Shown in pieces: positions 1-9,032 of a DNA stretch of 64,000 bases (positions are counted from its first letter, which is position 1; each line of letters starts with the position of its first letter). The DNA is from an uncultured Paracoccaceae bacterium (GTDB lineage Bacteria; Pseudomonadota; Alphaproteobacteria; Rhodobacterales; Rhodobacteraceae): the NCBI GenBank assembly GCA_913062865.1, contig CAJXWO010000003.1, forward strand, positions 29,566 through 93,565, in the 5' to 3' direction. The notes under the pieces are model-generated. The model saw only the letters and a program-made list of their open reading frames with translations, made no database searches and was not told where the DNA came from. The translations under genes and the position numbers were made by a program.

Positions 1-800
1 AAGACCGATAGATCGCAGGCCAACGCCTCTCGCAGCTTGGCGGCCAGCTTCACATCGTTTGAACTGCCATTGGCCGAGACCTCGGCCACATCCTGCAATA
101 GCGATGGCTCGTCGCCCAGGAACACTTGCGCCTCGAGAGTGGACTCGTCCATGCCGACAGGAACCCCCAAAAGACGGCGAGCGCCGTCAAGATCCAGGAT
201 CGGATCAAAGGCTTCGCGCTGGGCGGCAATGGCCGCCGCCAGCCCGTCAAAATCGCCATCGCCCATCGTGTCGGCCATCGCGGCGACCACGTCACGATGC
301 GGACCCTTGGCCATCTCTTCCAGGATATCCTCGCGCAACAGCGCCGTCGTGCGCTCTTCCATCTCGGTGAATTGCGGGCTGACCCCGGCTTCGAGCGGGA
401 AGCGCCGAAGCAGCGCGGCGCAGAATGAATGGATTGTCTGGATCTTGAGCCCGCCGGGCGTCTCGATTGCGCGGGCAAAAAGCGTGCGCGCCATCGCGAT
501 CCGCTCGGCGCTCAGGTCGCCCTCTTCCCCAAGCTGAGACAGCTCTGCGCGCAGGTCCGCCTTGGGCAGCATCGCCCATGCCCCGAGCCTGCGGAACAGG
601 CGGTTCTGCATCTCGCTTGCCGCAGCCTTGGTGTAGGTCAGGCACAGGATATGCTGGGGCGACACGCCGTTCAGCAAAAGCCGCGCCACCCGGTCCGTCA
701 GCACGCGGGTCTTGCCCGACCCGGCATTTGCCGACAGCCAGGTTGAGGCATCCGGACGGGCAGCCTGAACCTGCGCCTCGGTCGCGTCGTCCCGTCTCAT
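1..800 (-). CDS. addA: AddA helicase-nuclease, N-terminal part (cut by window edge)
   Basis: This is the N-terminal 266 residues of AddA, the UvrD-type helicase and nuclease subunit of the AddAB complex. AddAB resects double-strand breaks for RecA loading. The Walker A motif ANAGSGKT is at residues 24-31, followed by LCLTYTKAAASEM (motif Ia region) and IQTIHSFC, all typical of the UvrD/AddA superfamily. The start ATG overlaps the addB stop codon in an ATGA, so the two subunits are probably translationally coupled. The rest of the gene, including the C-terminal nuclease domain, lies left of position 1. Identification is firm from the motifs and the addB neighbour. Confidence 0.95.
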   Translation of the reverse strand, partial: MRRDDATEAQVQAARPDASTWLSANAGSGKTRVLTDRVARLLLNGVSPQHILCLTYTKAAASEMQNRLFRRLGAWAMLPKADLRAELSQLGEEGDLSAERIAMARTLFARAIETPGGLKIQTIHSFCAALLRRFPLEAGVSPQFTEMEERTTALLREDILEEMAKGPHRDVVAAMADTMGDGDFDGLAAAIAAQREAFDPILDLDGARRLLGVPVGMDESTLEAQVFLGDEPSLLQDVAEVSANGSSNDVKLAAKLREALACDLSV

Positions 801-3733
801 GATCCGACCTCCGTTCCGACAGGGTCGTCGGTGGTATCCCATTCGCCGAACCGTGCAAGGTGGTCGTAATCGCTGCCAAAGCGATCCTTCTGCATTGCCC
901 GCCGGGCGGTATAGCCGCGGTCGCGGTCGCGGTAGGCGCCGATCAGCTTCGTGAACTCGGCCAGCACCTGCGCGGTCGGCACCTCGTCCAGCGGGGCCGG
1001 CACCAGCTTGCCACCGGAGCCGAGCCCAATGAAAACGGCTTCGGCCACCGGGGCAGGGTCGACGTTTTCGAACTGCCCGTGTTCGGCGATCATCGCCTCG
1101 AGCAGAAGCTGCTTGTCAAAGGCCTTTTGTTCTTTCTTCGTGGGCGGGCTGCCGGTCTTGTAGTCGTAAAGAAGGATCTCGCCGGTATCGGACAGGTCGA
1201 TGCGGTCGGCCTTTGCGGTCAGGCAGAAATCGAATTCCGGCAAAATCAGGTGACCTTTCCGCTCGAATGCCGTGGGCCGCGCACGGCTCTGCCGCTCGTG
1301 TTCTTCGGCGACGAATCGATCCGCCACGCGGCGCAGGCCAGCGGCCCATGTTTCGCGCGCAAGATGCCAGGGCACCTTCGCATCAAGCCTGTCCCGGGCC
1401 ATGCGCAGCAACGTCTCGGGGCGCAGATCGCCGGACCGGATGAACGCCTCCAACACGTCATGCACAACGATCCCGCGCATCAGCGCATCGGGTGCGCGCA
1501 TCAGCGGGTCAAGTGGCAACAGCCGCAGCACGCGCCGGGCGTAGATCGCATAGGGATCGCGGATCAGCGTCTTGATCTCGGTCACCGAAAGCCGTTTCGG
1601 CCGCGCGGTTTCAGGCGGTTGTGGCGAAGGGCGCGGTGCGCGGCAGACGGGCGGCGACGCATCGAGGACAGAGGCAAAGCCCAGCCATTCCGCGCCGCGT
1701 GCGCGCATGGCATCCAGCATCTCGGGACCACCTTCGTCGGGCAGACCGGACAACAGATTGATCAGACGATTGATCCAGCGCGACGGTACGGTTTCCGCGT
1801 CATCCGACCGTTTGGATCGGGTCAGCCAGACCTCGGTTGCGCCGATGGCCTGCTGGAAGTCTTGGGCCGACAATCCGATCCGACGTTCCGGCAACAACAG
1901 CCCGGCCCGGTCCCGCAGCTTGCGGTTCAGCCACGGGTCGGGCGCGGGGGCCTCGGGCCAGCTGCCCTCGTTCAGACCGCCCAGGATCATCAGGTCGGCC
2001 CCCTGCACCCGCGCTTCGAGCGTGCCCCAGATCAGGATGCGGGGATGGGGCGCGTCCCTGTCGCGCAGCTCACCCCGTGATAGGACGGCACCGAACAGGT
2101 CGGCATAGTCCGCCGCGCTCAGATCGCCACCCGCATCCGCCGTCGCCAGAAGCCTGTCCACCGCCGCGCGCGTTTCGATCCCGGCGCGTTCGTCCCAAAG
2201 GGTTCCGCTGCCCGTGCCCTCGGGTCCGTGTGCCAGCCGTTCCGAAAGCGCGACATGCATCCCCAGCAGTGTGCCCAGTGGCTGCACCCCGCCTTGGCGC
2301 TGCCCGCAGAAACAGTCGATAACCCATTCGATCCAGGTTTCGGCCTCGGGCCGTTTCAGGGCCTTGGCCCAGGCCCACAGGGCGGCCTTGTCGGGGTAGG
2401 GCACACCTTTCTTGCGGAGCCAAAGTTCCAGTTCGCGGGTCAGCAGAAGATGCGGACCACGGTCCGCCCCGCTGTGGCACAGCGGGTGCTTGAGCACGGT
2501 CAGAAGCAGCTCTGACGTCAAATCCTGCAGGAACAGTGACGCAACATGGCGCAGGAACCGCCCTGGTGCCGTCAGTTGAAGTGGCGTCCCCGCGCTGTCG
2601 TCGGGCAGGATGCCCCACCGGTCCAAAGCGGCAGTGACCTGCCGTGTCAGCATCCGGTCCGGCGTGATCAGCGCGGCGGTCTGCCCGTCCTCGGCCGCTT
2701 GGCGCAGCCGCAGCGCAATGGCAAGCGCCTCGGCGCGGGCGCTGGGCGCTTCGACAAGGGTCAGATGCCCGGTGGCGGCCTCGAGTTCCGGGCCCAGCTT
2801 GGGGCCGTCCTGCAACCAGGCGTCTGTCACCGGCGCAGGCCTGAGTGCCAGAGAGATGAGCCGATTGGTGGCCGGGTGCGGCGCCGTGTGGTCCGACCAT
2901 CGGGAAATATCGTCACTGTTCAGGCCAAGATCCTGCATGAGCCGGTAAAACCGGAACTGTGGATGGTCCTCGGCCGACAGCCCGCTTCCATCCCGCTCGA
3001 GCGCATTCCAGACCGCGCGCGGCATGTGGAAGTCGAACCCCGGCAGGATCACCGCGCCCTGCGGGAGCCGAGAGACGGCCCCCATCAACAAGTGGGTCGT
3101 GCCCCGCGATCCCGTCGATCCGGCTAGGATGACCGGGTGATCCGGCGGATCGCCCTGCCAGGAGTGGGCCAACCGCTCGGCGGCCTGACGTTGCTGAGCG
3201 GCGGCATCAGGCTCTGTCTCGGCCCGATCGAGGTAATCCTGAACGATGCTCAGAAAGGTCTTGGCCCGGTCCCAGTGACCCGAGGTGTCGCTCACGTCGA
3301 GCCCACGGATCGCATCGGCAGAGACGCCTTCGCCCTGCATCTCGTCGAACAGCGCCGCCAGGCTGTCGGCCAGGTCGAAGAGCGACGCACGCGGCGCAAG
3401 GTCTGGCGCGTTTGCCAGCAATTGGTCGACAAGCGTTGTCAGTTCGATCCTGCGCCGCAGCGGATCGGCTGGCGGCGGAACCGGGTGGCGCGGATCGAGC
3501 GCGGGCAGATCCGTGACCAGCCGGATACGGGGCAGGAACCCGGCGGGCCCTTCGACAAAGACCGTTTCGATCCGCCGGCGCATGCGGGCGGTGTTCACGA
3601 TCAGCTCGACCCGGGCCATGGCGTCAGGTGGCTGGCCGTCAAGACGGGCGCGTAGACCGTCCACCAACGCGCGCGGAAAATCGACGCCGGGCTCCATGGC
3701 AAAGACACGGGGCTGCATTTGCGCATCAAACAT
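797..3733 (-). CDS. addB: AddB, double-strand break repair nuclease subunit
   Basis: AddB is the second subunit of the AddAB recombination complex. The protein is about 978 residues, usual for the alphaproteobacterial family. Near residue 230 it has a Walker-A-like stretch (AGSTGSRGTTHLL), and near the C terminus the PD-(D/E)XK nuclease signature ILLYDYKTG. I chose the ATG at 3733 (MFDAQMQ) because it gives a short overlap with the upstream nucleotidyltransferase; the frame stays open another 18 codons upstream. It overlaps addA by four bases. It is the fifth of six co-directional genes that probably share a transcript. Confidence 0.93.
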   Translation of the reverse strand: MFDAQMQPRVFAMEPGVDFPRALVDGLRARLDGQPPDAMARVELIVNTARMRRRIETVFVEGPAGFLPRIRLVTDLPALDPRHPVPPPADPLRRRIELTTLVDQLLANAPDLAPRASLFDLADSLAALFDEMQGEGVSADAIRGLDVSDTSGHWDRAKTFLSIVQDYLDRAETEPDAAAQQRQAAERLAHSWQGDPPDHPVILAGSTGSRGTTHLLMGAVSRLPQGAVILPGFDFHMPRAVWNALERDGSGLSAEDHPQFRFYRLMQDLGLNSDDISRWSDHTAPHPATNRLISLALRPAPVTDAWLQDGPKLGPELEAATGHLTLVEAPSARAEALAIALRLRQAAEDGQTAALITPDRMLTRQVTAALDRWGILPDDSAGTPLQLTAPGRFLRHVASLFLQDLTSELLLTVLKHPLCHSGADRGPHLLLTRELELWLRKKGVPYPDKAALWAWAKALKRPEAETWIEWVIDCFCGQRQGGVQPLGTLLGMHVALSERLAHGPEGTGSGTLWDERAGIETRAAVDRLLATADAGGDLSAADYADLFGAVLSRGELRDRDAPHPRILIWGTLEARVQGADLMILGGLNEGSWPEAPAPDPWLNRKLRDRAGLLLPERRIGLSAQDFQQAIGATEVWLTRSKRSDDAETVPSRWINRLINLLSGLPDEGGPEMLDAMRARGAEWLGFASVLDASPPVCRAPRPSPQPPETARPKRLSVTEIKTLIRDPYAIYARRVLRLLPLDPLMRAPDALMRGIVVHDVLEAFIRSGDLRPETLLRMARDRLDAKVPWHLARETWAAGLRRVADRFVAEEHERQSRARPTAFERKGHLILPEFDFCLTAKADRIDLSDTGEILLYDYKTGSPPTKKEQKAFDKQLLLEAMIAEHGQFENVDPAPVAEAVFIGLGSGGKLVPAPLDEVPTAQVLAEFTKLIGAYRDRDRGYTARRAMQKDRFGSDYDHLARFGEWDTTDDPVGTEVGS

Positions 3734-4403
3734 CGCTGCGCTCCAGCAAGGTTTCGGCCAGGGCGATGCCCTCGGGTCTGCCGACATCGCACCATGCGCC
3801 GGGATAGGTCACGGTGAACAGGCGTCTTGCGGCGATCATCTCTTTCCAGACCTCGCGCAAGGAAAACACCGTCGCATCAATATCCTGCAGCCGCCCGGTG
3901 CGCAGGATCTGTGCGCCCGTATAGATATCGCCCGGACCGCGGCTGGCGCGGCCGTCGCGATCGGTCAGGAAATCGCCCGGGCCCCCATGTCCGTATGCCC
4001 GGGTCTTCGGCACGCACAGCAAAAGCGCCTCCATCCTCGTGCCGTCCCAGGCCGCGCGCAGAATGTCGAGCGGATTGGGCCCGGCCCAGACAGCATCGCT
4101 GTTCAGCGTCATGACCGGGTCGGCCTTCAGAAGCGGCAGGGCTTGTTTCAAGCCGCCACCGGTCTCAAGCACCTCTGGCGTTTCGTGCGACAGCAGGACA
4201 TTCCGTCCCTGCAGATGCCGCGCGATCTGTTCGGCGCGGTAATGGGTGTTCACGACCACCCGCGGCACATCCTGCGTCAGGTCAAGCGCATGATCGAGCA
4301 GCGCCTTGCCCCCCACTTCGATCAGCGGTTTCGGGCGCGTTGCGGTGAGCGCGCCCATGCGGGTGCCGAAGCCGGCGGCAAAGATCAGGATGGCATCCGG
4401 CAT
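3726..4403 (-). CDS. murU: Sugar-1-phosphate nucleotidyltransferase, probable MurNAc-1-P uridylyltransferase (MurU-like)
   Basis: This 225-residue nucleotidyltransferase begins with the family signature AAGFGTRM and then RPKPLIEVGGKALLDH, the loop that binds the nucleotide and sugar phosphate. The family converts a sugar 1-phosphate and NTP into an NDP-sugar. Because it directly follows an aminoglycoside-phosphotransferase-fold kinase, the pair matches AmgK-MurU of Pseudomonas and Caulobacter, which turns recycled MurNAc into UDP-MurNAc and bypasses de novo MurA/MurB synthesis. The start MPDAILIF at 4403 overlaps the kinase by 19 bases. Substrate is inferred from the pairing; a mannose-1-phosphate guanylyltransferase is the main alternative. 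Confidence 0.8.
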   Translation of the reverse strand: MPDAILIFAAGFGTRMGALTATRPKPLIEVGGKALLDHALDLTQDVPRVVVNTHYRAEQIARHLQGRNVLLSHETPEVLETGGGLKQALPLLKADPVMTLNSDAVWAGPNPLDILRAAWDGTRMEALLLCVPKTRAYGHGGPGDFLTDRDGRASRGPGDIYTGAQILRTGRLQDIDATVFSLREVWKEMIAARRLFTVTYPGAWCDVGRPEGIALAETLLERSDV

Positions 4404-5377
4404 GGCGACCTCAGCTTGGACAGGTAGGCGGGATGCGGCGGGGGCAGGGCCTGTTTCAACACGGGTTCGATATCCGCCAGAGCCGGGTGCGCCAGGCAGG
4501 TCATCAAGTGGCCCCATACGCGGGGGATCATGTCGATATAGCGCGACTTGCCGTCCCGCTGCGACAGCGCCGCGAAGATCCCCAGGATACGCAGGTTGCG
4601 CTGCGCGCCAAGCACATGGACGGCTGTCACCAGTGCCCCATGGGCCAGCCCGGTTGCATCGGAAAAGCGCCTTATCAGGCTCTGATCCAGCCCGGGCGAC
4701 AGATCACGACGCGCATCCTGGATCAGGGAGGCAAGATCATAAGCGGGGTGGCCGGCCATCGCGTCTTGAAAATCCAGAAGCCCCATCCGTGCGACGCCCC
4801 GGCGATCCGGCAGCCAGATCAGGTTCTCGGCATGGAAGTCGCGCAGGCCGAGGCTGTCCTGGCGGTCGGCGTGCCGGGTCAGCAGCTCTGCGAACCGGTC
4901 CCGGACCGGGCCGGCATCGGCCCCGGGCGCATACCAGTCAAAGGCCGGATCCACGGCCGCGGCCATGAAGGACGGGGTGTAGCGCGGCAGGTCCTCTGGG
5001 CAGGGCGTGCGGGCCAGTGCCGCAAGCGTGTCGACGGCGGCGGCATAGAGCGCAGGCTCTCGGGTCGGGTCGTCGTCGCACAACCGCGCGACCAGCGCAT
5101 CACCCAGATCTTCGAGCAGGATCATGCCATTGGCCGGGTCGCGGGCCAGGATGCGGGGCGCGCTGAAACCGTGGCTTTCCAGGTGCCCAGCGATTTTCAG
5201 GAAAGCGGTGTTGCTGGCCGCCGCGTCCGGTCCGGTCATCATGAGCACGGACGTTTCTATCCTGTCAGGCCGGAACAGTCTCACATATCGGCGAGACGAG
5301 GCGTCACCGGCAAGCGCTGCGCGCCGTGCCCCGTCCCATCCGGCACGTGCGAGAAAGCGGTCGACCGGATCAGCCAT
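4385..5377 (-). CDS. amgK: Aminoglycoside phosphotransferase-fold sugar kinase, probable AmgK
   Basis: A 330-residue kinase of the APH/choline kinase fold. It shows the N-terminal AGDASSRRYVRL strand-loop typical of AmgK-type enzymes, the catalytic LRDFHAENLIW (Brenner motif, HxxN) and the metal-binding LLDFQDAMAGHPAYDLASL. AmgK phosphorylates the anomeric hydroxyl of MurNAc or GlcNAc to give the 1-phosphate used by MurU, encoded next. The gene overlaps tsaE upstream by 8 bases and the nucleotidyltransferase downstream by 19. The sugar specificity is inferred from this linkage, not seen directly. Confidence 0.8.
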   Translation of the reverse strand: MADPVDRFLARAGWDGARRAALAGDASSRRYVRLFRPDRIETSVLMMTGPDAAASNTAFLKIAGHLESHGFSAPRILARDPANGMILLEDLGDALVARLCDDDPTREPALYAAAVDTLAALARTPCPEDLPRYTPSFMAAAVDPAFDWYAPGADAGPVRDRFAELLTRHADRQDSLGLRDFHAENLIWLPDRRGVARMGLLDFQDAMAGHPAYDLASLIQDARRDLSPGLDQSLIRRFSDATGLAHGALVTAVHVLGAQRNLRILGIFAALSQRDGKSRYIDMIPRVWGHLMTCLAHPALADIEPVLKQALPPPHPAYLSKLRSPCRMPS

Positions 5378-5855
5378 GTGCCCGCTCCGTCTTCAGCGAT
5401 GCCAGTCTGTCGTCCCAATCGCCCTGCGCCCAGGACAGGGTGATCCGACGCGCGCTGTCGGACAGGGTGTCGAACCGCAGGTGAAGCGCGGTGTCGGGCG
5501 TGTCTGGGCCCAGCCGATCGGGCCATTCGATCAGGCAGATCGCGCGCTCCATCGCCTCGTCCAGACCCAGTTCCATGACCTCGGACACGTCGGTGAGACG
5601 ATAGAGATCGCTGTGCCAGATCTCACCCGTCCCTGTGTCGTAGGTCTGCACCAATGTGAAGGTGGGTGAAGGCACGTCCTCGGGGGTATCCATCTGCGAC
5701 TGGATGAGCGATCGGGCGAAATGGGTTTTGCCCGCGCCGATCTCGCCCTCGAGCAACAGAACGTCGCCCGGCCGCAAAAGGCCGCCAATCATCGCGGCAA
5801 GCTCTGCCGTTTTCCGGGGCGAGGGCAGGTCGATCTGGAAACAGGGGCGCACCAT
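5370..5855 (-). CDS. tsaE: TsaE, tRNA t6A biosynthesis ATPase
   Basis: TsaE is the small ATPase that works with TsaB and TsaD to make the N6-threonylcarbamoyladenosine modification at A37 of ANN-decoding tRNAs. The 161-residue protein has the Walker A motif GEIGAGKTHFAR near residue 40, the SPTF segment and the HSDLYRL motif, all diagnostic. The start at MVRPCFQI (5855) gives the normal family length; the frame is open far upstream but overlaps the PAS gene. It opens a run of overlapping genes that ends with addA. Confidence 0.93.
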   Translation of the reverse strand: MVRPCFQIDLPSPRKTAELAAMIGGLLRPGDVLLLEGEIGAGKTHFARSLIQSQMDTPEDVPSPTFTLVQTYDTGTGEIWHSDLYRLTDVSEVMELGLDEAMERAICLIEWPDRLGPDTPDTALHLRFDTLSDSARRITLSWAQGDWDDRLASLKTERAHG

Positions 5856-5896
5856 GGTGCCGACACTACAATCTGCCGGGCCCACCGCAAGACCGG

Positions 5897-7480
5897 CTAT
5901 AGCAAGACCGAGGGTTGTGCCCGTCGGGACGCGACCGTCGGCGACATGCCCGAGACGGGCAGGAATCCGATCAGCGTTCCGCCGCCGGAAATCGGGCTGA
6001 TCGAGCAGGTCATCGGCTGGCCGGATTTCAGGACCACCTCTGTTTGCCAGGGCAGGCGTTCGCCCGACGCCCCGACGAAATCGCGCAAATCGCCCCAGAC
6101 CGGGCTCGGCTCGCTGGCGTCCATCCAGTGACGTGTGGCGTCGAGGATCGTCACCGCGGCAAAGCTGCTGTCGGGATCGCAGTCCCACAGCGACCGGTAC
6201 GCCGCGTTGGTCATCATCAGAACTCCCTCGGACGAAAACACCGCAAGGGCTTCGTGCAGCGTGTCGAGCACTAGCTGGTTCTGTTCCATCTCGGCGCGGA
6301 AGCGTCGGGTCAGCGACACCTCGGCGCTGATGTCTTCGAGCAGGAAGGCGATGGCGCCGTCCGGATGGGGACGACCCGACAGCCGGTAGGTCTGACCCGA
6401 GGCCAGTGTCCAGGTTTCGCTGTAAACCCCGTTGATCGCGGCCATCACGAGATCGCTGATCTGGTCGCGCCAATCGGCGTAGTTCTTGGGCTCTGGCATG
6501 ATCTGGTGATCGCGCAGCTGGTCGAAAAAGGATTGCAGTTTGGGACGCGCGCTCAGGAATTCGGGGGACAGGTGCGTCAGGTCGATCAGGGCCGGGTTGA
6601 ACAGCGCAAGCCGACGTTCCCTGTCGAAGATCGCAAGCCCCGTCGACAGGTGGGCAAATGTCTTTGTCAGCGTCTGCACGAAGTTGCGCTGGGCGACTTC
6701 GGCCTGGACGACCCGGTCGATACTGGTCGCGTGCCCGTACCAGGCACCGTCCTCTGCCCGGCTTTGCGAGACGTCGAACCAAAGTTCCTTGCCCGTGTCC
6801 GGAGGAGTCAGTGCCCGGCGGCCGCACAGATCGGCCCCTGTGCTGCCGTCCTGGCCGTGAAACAGCGCCCGGGGCGGGGTGGTGCCGGTGTCATGCCGGT
6901 TGAAGCGCATCCGGTCCGACAGTCTCCAATAGGCCGGGTTCGCCCACAGAACATGGCCGTCGGCGTCAGCTTTCCACATGGGTTCCGGCGCGCTGTCGGC
7001 GATTTCAGCCAATGTGTTGCGGTCTTCGGTCAGACTGTGGACCAGCTGCGTCGTCAGCGCGGCATCGGACTGTGTGCTGGGCTCGCGCAGGGTCAGCCGA
7101 AGAACAGATCCCCACCGTTCCACATCAAGGCGCGCGGCGTCGATCACCCCCTGTGCCGAGGCGGCATCGTACCCTGGACCCGCAGCCTGGTCGGGATGCC
7201 GGGGAAGCCCGGGAAAGCGTGGCTTCAGCGCCGCCCACAGCCCGATCCAGTGATCTTCCTGCCGGTCGAGCGCGGCAAGGAACTGGCGCCCCTCCGGACT
7301 GGCGTCCACCAGGGCCGTTCCGTCGAACAGGAAGGTCATGCCGCCGCCCCGCACGGAGCGCGGCGGCACCGCCGCGGAGCGCCGCATCCACATCCGTGCC
7401 AGCGCCAGAAGCACCAGCCCGGTTCCCAGGCTGACGGCGGCGATCTCGATCAGCAGAATGGCATCGAAAGACATGGGCAT
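5897..7480 (-). CDS. divL: Membrane-anchored PAS-domain protein, probable DivL homologue
   Basis: About 527 residues: one N-terminal transmembrane helix (AVSLGTGLVLLALARMWM), then PAS modules around residues 150-270, 270-390 and 390-500. The C terminus ends without DHp or ATPase domains, so it is a sensor or adaptor rather than a kinase. In Rhodobacter capsulatus the kinase-less PAS protein DivL, which feeds the CckA-ChpT-CtrA relay, is as I recall encoded next to regB; the same arrangement here supports a DivL assignment. The start could be the ATG at 7480, with a weak GAGCGGG upstream, or a GTG at 7504. A perfect TTAA-N7-TTAA box lies just upstream. tsaE follows after 41 bases. Confidence 0.6.
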   Translation of the reverse strand: MPMSFDAILLIEIAAVSLGTGLVLLALARMWMRRSAAVPPRSVRGGGMTFLFDGTALVDASPEGRQFLAALDRQEDHWIGLWAALKPRFPGLPRHPDQAAGPGYDAASAQGVIDAARLDVERWGSVLRLTLREPSTQSDAALTTQLVHSLTEDRNTLAEIADSAPEPMWKADADGHVLWANPAYWRLSDRMRFNRHDTGTTPPRALFHGQDGSTGADLCGRRALTPPDTGKELWFDVSQSRAEDGAWYGHATSIDRVVQAEVAQRNFVQTLTKTFAHLSTGLAIFDRERRLALFNPALIDLTHLSPEFLSARPKLQSFFDQLRDHQIMPEPKNYADWRDQISDLVMAAINGVYSETWTLASGQTYRLSGRPHPDGAIAFLLEDISAEVSLTRRFRAEMEQNQLVLDTLHEALAVFSSEGVLMMTNAAYRSLWDCDPDSSFAAVTILDATRHWMDASEPSPVWGDLRDFVGASGERLPWQTEVVLKSGQPMTCSISPISGGGTLIGFLPVSGMSPTVASRRAQPSVLL

Positions 7481-7523
7481 GTCCCGCTCGGAACGGTTTG
7501 CCACAAGCTTCGGAAGCGGAGGG

Positions 7524-7538
7524 TTAACAAATGGTTAA
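7524..7538 (-). promoter_or_regulatory. Candidate CtrA box (TTAA-N7-TTAA)
   Basis: The sequence reads TTAA, seven bases, TTAA, the full CtrA recognition motif described for alphaproteobacteria. It lies 20 to 60 bases upstream of the two possible starts of the PAS/DivL-like gene and just beyond the 3' end of regB. Binding is inferred from the motif only. Confidence 0.5.
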
Positions 7539-7549
7539 TCGTGCGCCGA

Positions 7550-8947
7550 TCAGACCTCGATGGGCCGGTTTTCCCCAAGGGGCACGGCATTTTCGCCACG
7601 CTGCCCGTCGATCTTCGTCCGGGGCCATACCAGTTCGACGATGGCCCCGCAGCGCTCGGGCTGGTCCTTGGCGGGAAGAAAGGGATCGGCACCGTTGGCA
7701 AAGCTGATCTCGGCCCCTGTGCGTTCGAGCAGCGTCTTGGCAATGAACAGGCCAAGCCCCATGCCGTCGTATTCCGGGCGCCGCCGGTCCGATCGCTCAC
7801 CGCTGCGGCGCGCGACGAACGGATCGCCGATCCGGCCGATGAGGTTCTGCGGAAAGCCCTGCCCGTCATCCATGATCCGGATCGTCACCGTGTCGTCGGA
7901 CCAGGCGGATTCGATCCAGACATTCTCGCGGGCGAAATCCACCGCGTTCTGGATCAGGTTGCGCAGCCCGTGGATAAGCTCGGGCCGCCGCAGGATCGAC
8001 GGTTGGGTGAAACCTCCGCCCTGATCGGGCCGTTCGTTGAAATGGATCGCCTTGCCCCGCTCGGCATGGGGGCCCGCCGCCTCACGGATGACGGCGGCTA
8101 GCGGCGCCTGCCGCATTTGCAGGTCGTCCTTTCCAGTGCGCCCCATGGAGCGCAGGATATCGCGGCATCGGTCGGCCTGGTCACGGATCAGCTCGGCGTC
8201 CTCGCGCAGGTCCGGGCGGTCATCCAGTTCTTCCATCAGTTCGGCACTGGTCAGCTTGATCGTCGCAAGGGGAGTGCCCAGCTCGTGCGCGGCAGCGGCC
8301 ACGACGCCGCCCAGGTCGGTCAGCTTCTGTTCGCGCGACAGGGCCATTTGCGTGGCCGCAAGCGCCTCGGACATGACGTTCATCTCGGACGTCACGCGGC
8401 GGGAATAGAGACTGAGAAAGGTCAGTGCGATCACGATGGCCGCCCAGTTTCCGAATAGGAATATGTCCGGGATCCGCAGGATGAACCCTTCCTGCGTGCG
8501 CAGGGGCAGGTGGAACTCGGCCAGAAGCGTGACCAGCACCACCGCGGTCACACCCAGAAAGATCGTGGCGCGCAGCTGCATCACCACAGCGGCCACGGTG
8601 ACCGGGCCCAGCAGCATCAGCGCGAACGGATTGTGCAGGCCACCCGTGAGGTAGATCAGGAAGCTGAGCTGCAACAGGTCGAACAGCACCATCAGGAAAT
8701 TCTCGGCCTCGGACAGGCGCTTGTTCTCGGGGAACAGGAAGATGGCCAGGAGGTTGCCGATGACAGAGATGCCCACGGTCAGGTAGCACAGGCCCATTTC
8801 GATCTGCAGGTTGAACAGCCGCTCTGCCACCGTCAGCGCGGCGAGCTGCCCCGCGATGGCAACCCAGCGCAGGGTGATCAGCGTGCGCAGCCGGATGTAG
8901 CTGCCCCGCGAGGTCGTCCAAAGAAGGCCCGGACCCGTGTCGCTCAT
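7550..8947 (-). CDS. regB: RegB/PrrB redox-sensing histidine kinase
   Basis: RegB is the membrane sensor kinase of the RegBA (PrrBA) global redox system, which controls photosynthesis, respiration, carbon and nitrogen fixation genes in purple bacteria and their relatives. The 465-residue protein has about six transmembrane helices (residues 25-185), the quinone-binding GGLHNPF motif (102-108), the phosphoacceptor histidine in AHELGTPLATI (His221), and Cys261 exactly 40 residues later, equivalent to the redox-active Cys265 of R. capsulatus RegB. The C-terminal ATPase has N and G boxes (NLIQNAVDFA, DDGQGFP, GMGLGLF). It diverges from senC-regA across an 85-base gap. The start MSDTGPGLLW was chosen over a longer frame. 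Confidence 0.96.
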   Translation of the reverse strand: MSDTGPGLLWTTSRGSYIRLRTLITLRWVAIAGQLAALTVAERLFNLQIEMGLCYLTVGISVIGNLLAIFLFPENKRLSEAENFLMVLFDLLQLSFLIYLTGGLHNPFALMLLGPVTVAAVVMQLRATIFLGVTAVVLVTLLAEFHLPLRTQEGFILRIPDIFLFGNWAAIVIALTFLSLYSRRVTSEMNVMSEALAATQMALSREQKLTDLGGVVAAAAHELGTPLATIKLTSAELMEELDDRPDLREDAELIRDQADRCRDILRSMGRTGKDDLQMRQAPLAAVIREAAGPHAERGKAIHFNERPDQGGGFTQPSILRRPELIHGLRNLIQNAVDFARENVWIESAWSDDTVTIRIMDDGQGFPQNLIGRIGDPFVARRSGERSDRRRPEYDGMGLGLFIAKTLLERTGAEISFANGADPFLPAKDQPERCGAIVELVWPRTKIDGQRGENAVPLGENRPIEV

Positions 8948-9032
8948 GTGCGCGCCTGTGTCTCTTGCATGTCTGTGGCCGATTGTTAGGTCTGACGAAC
9001 AAATAGCGCAACTTAGCAGAGGGTCCGCCCCG

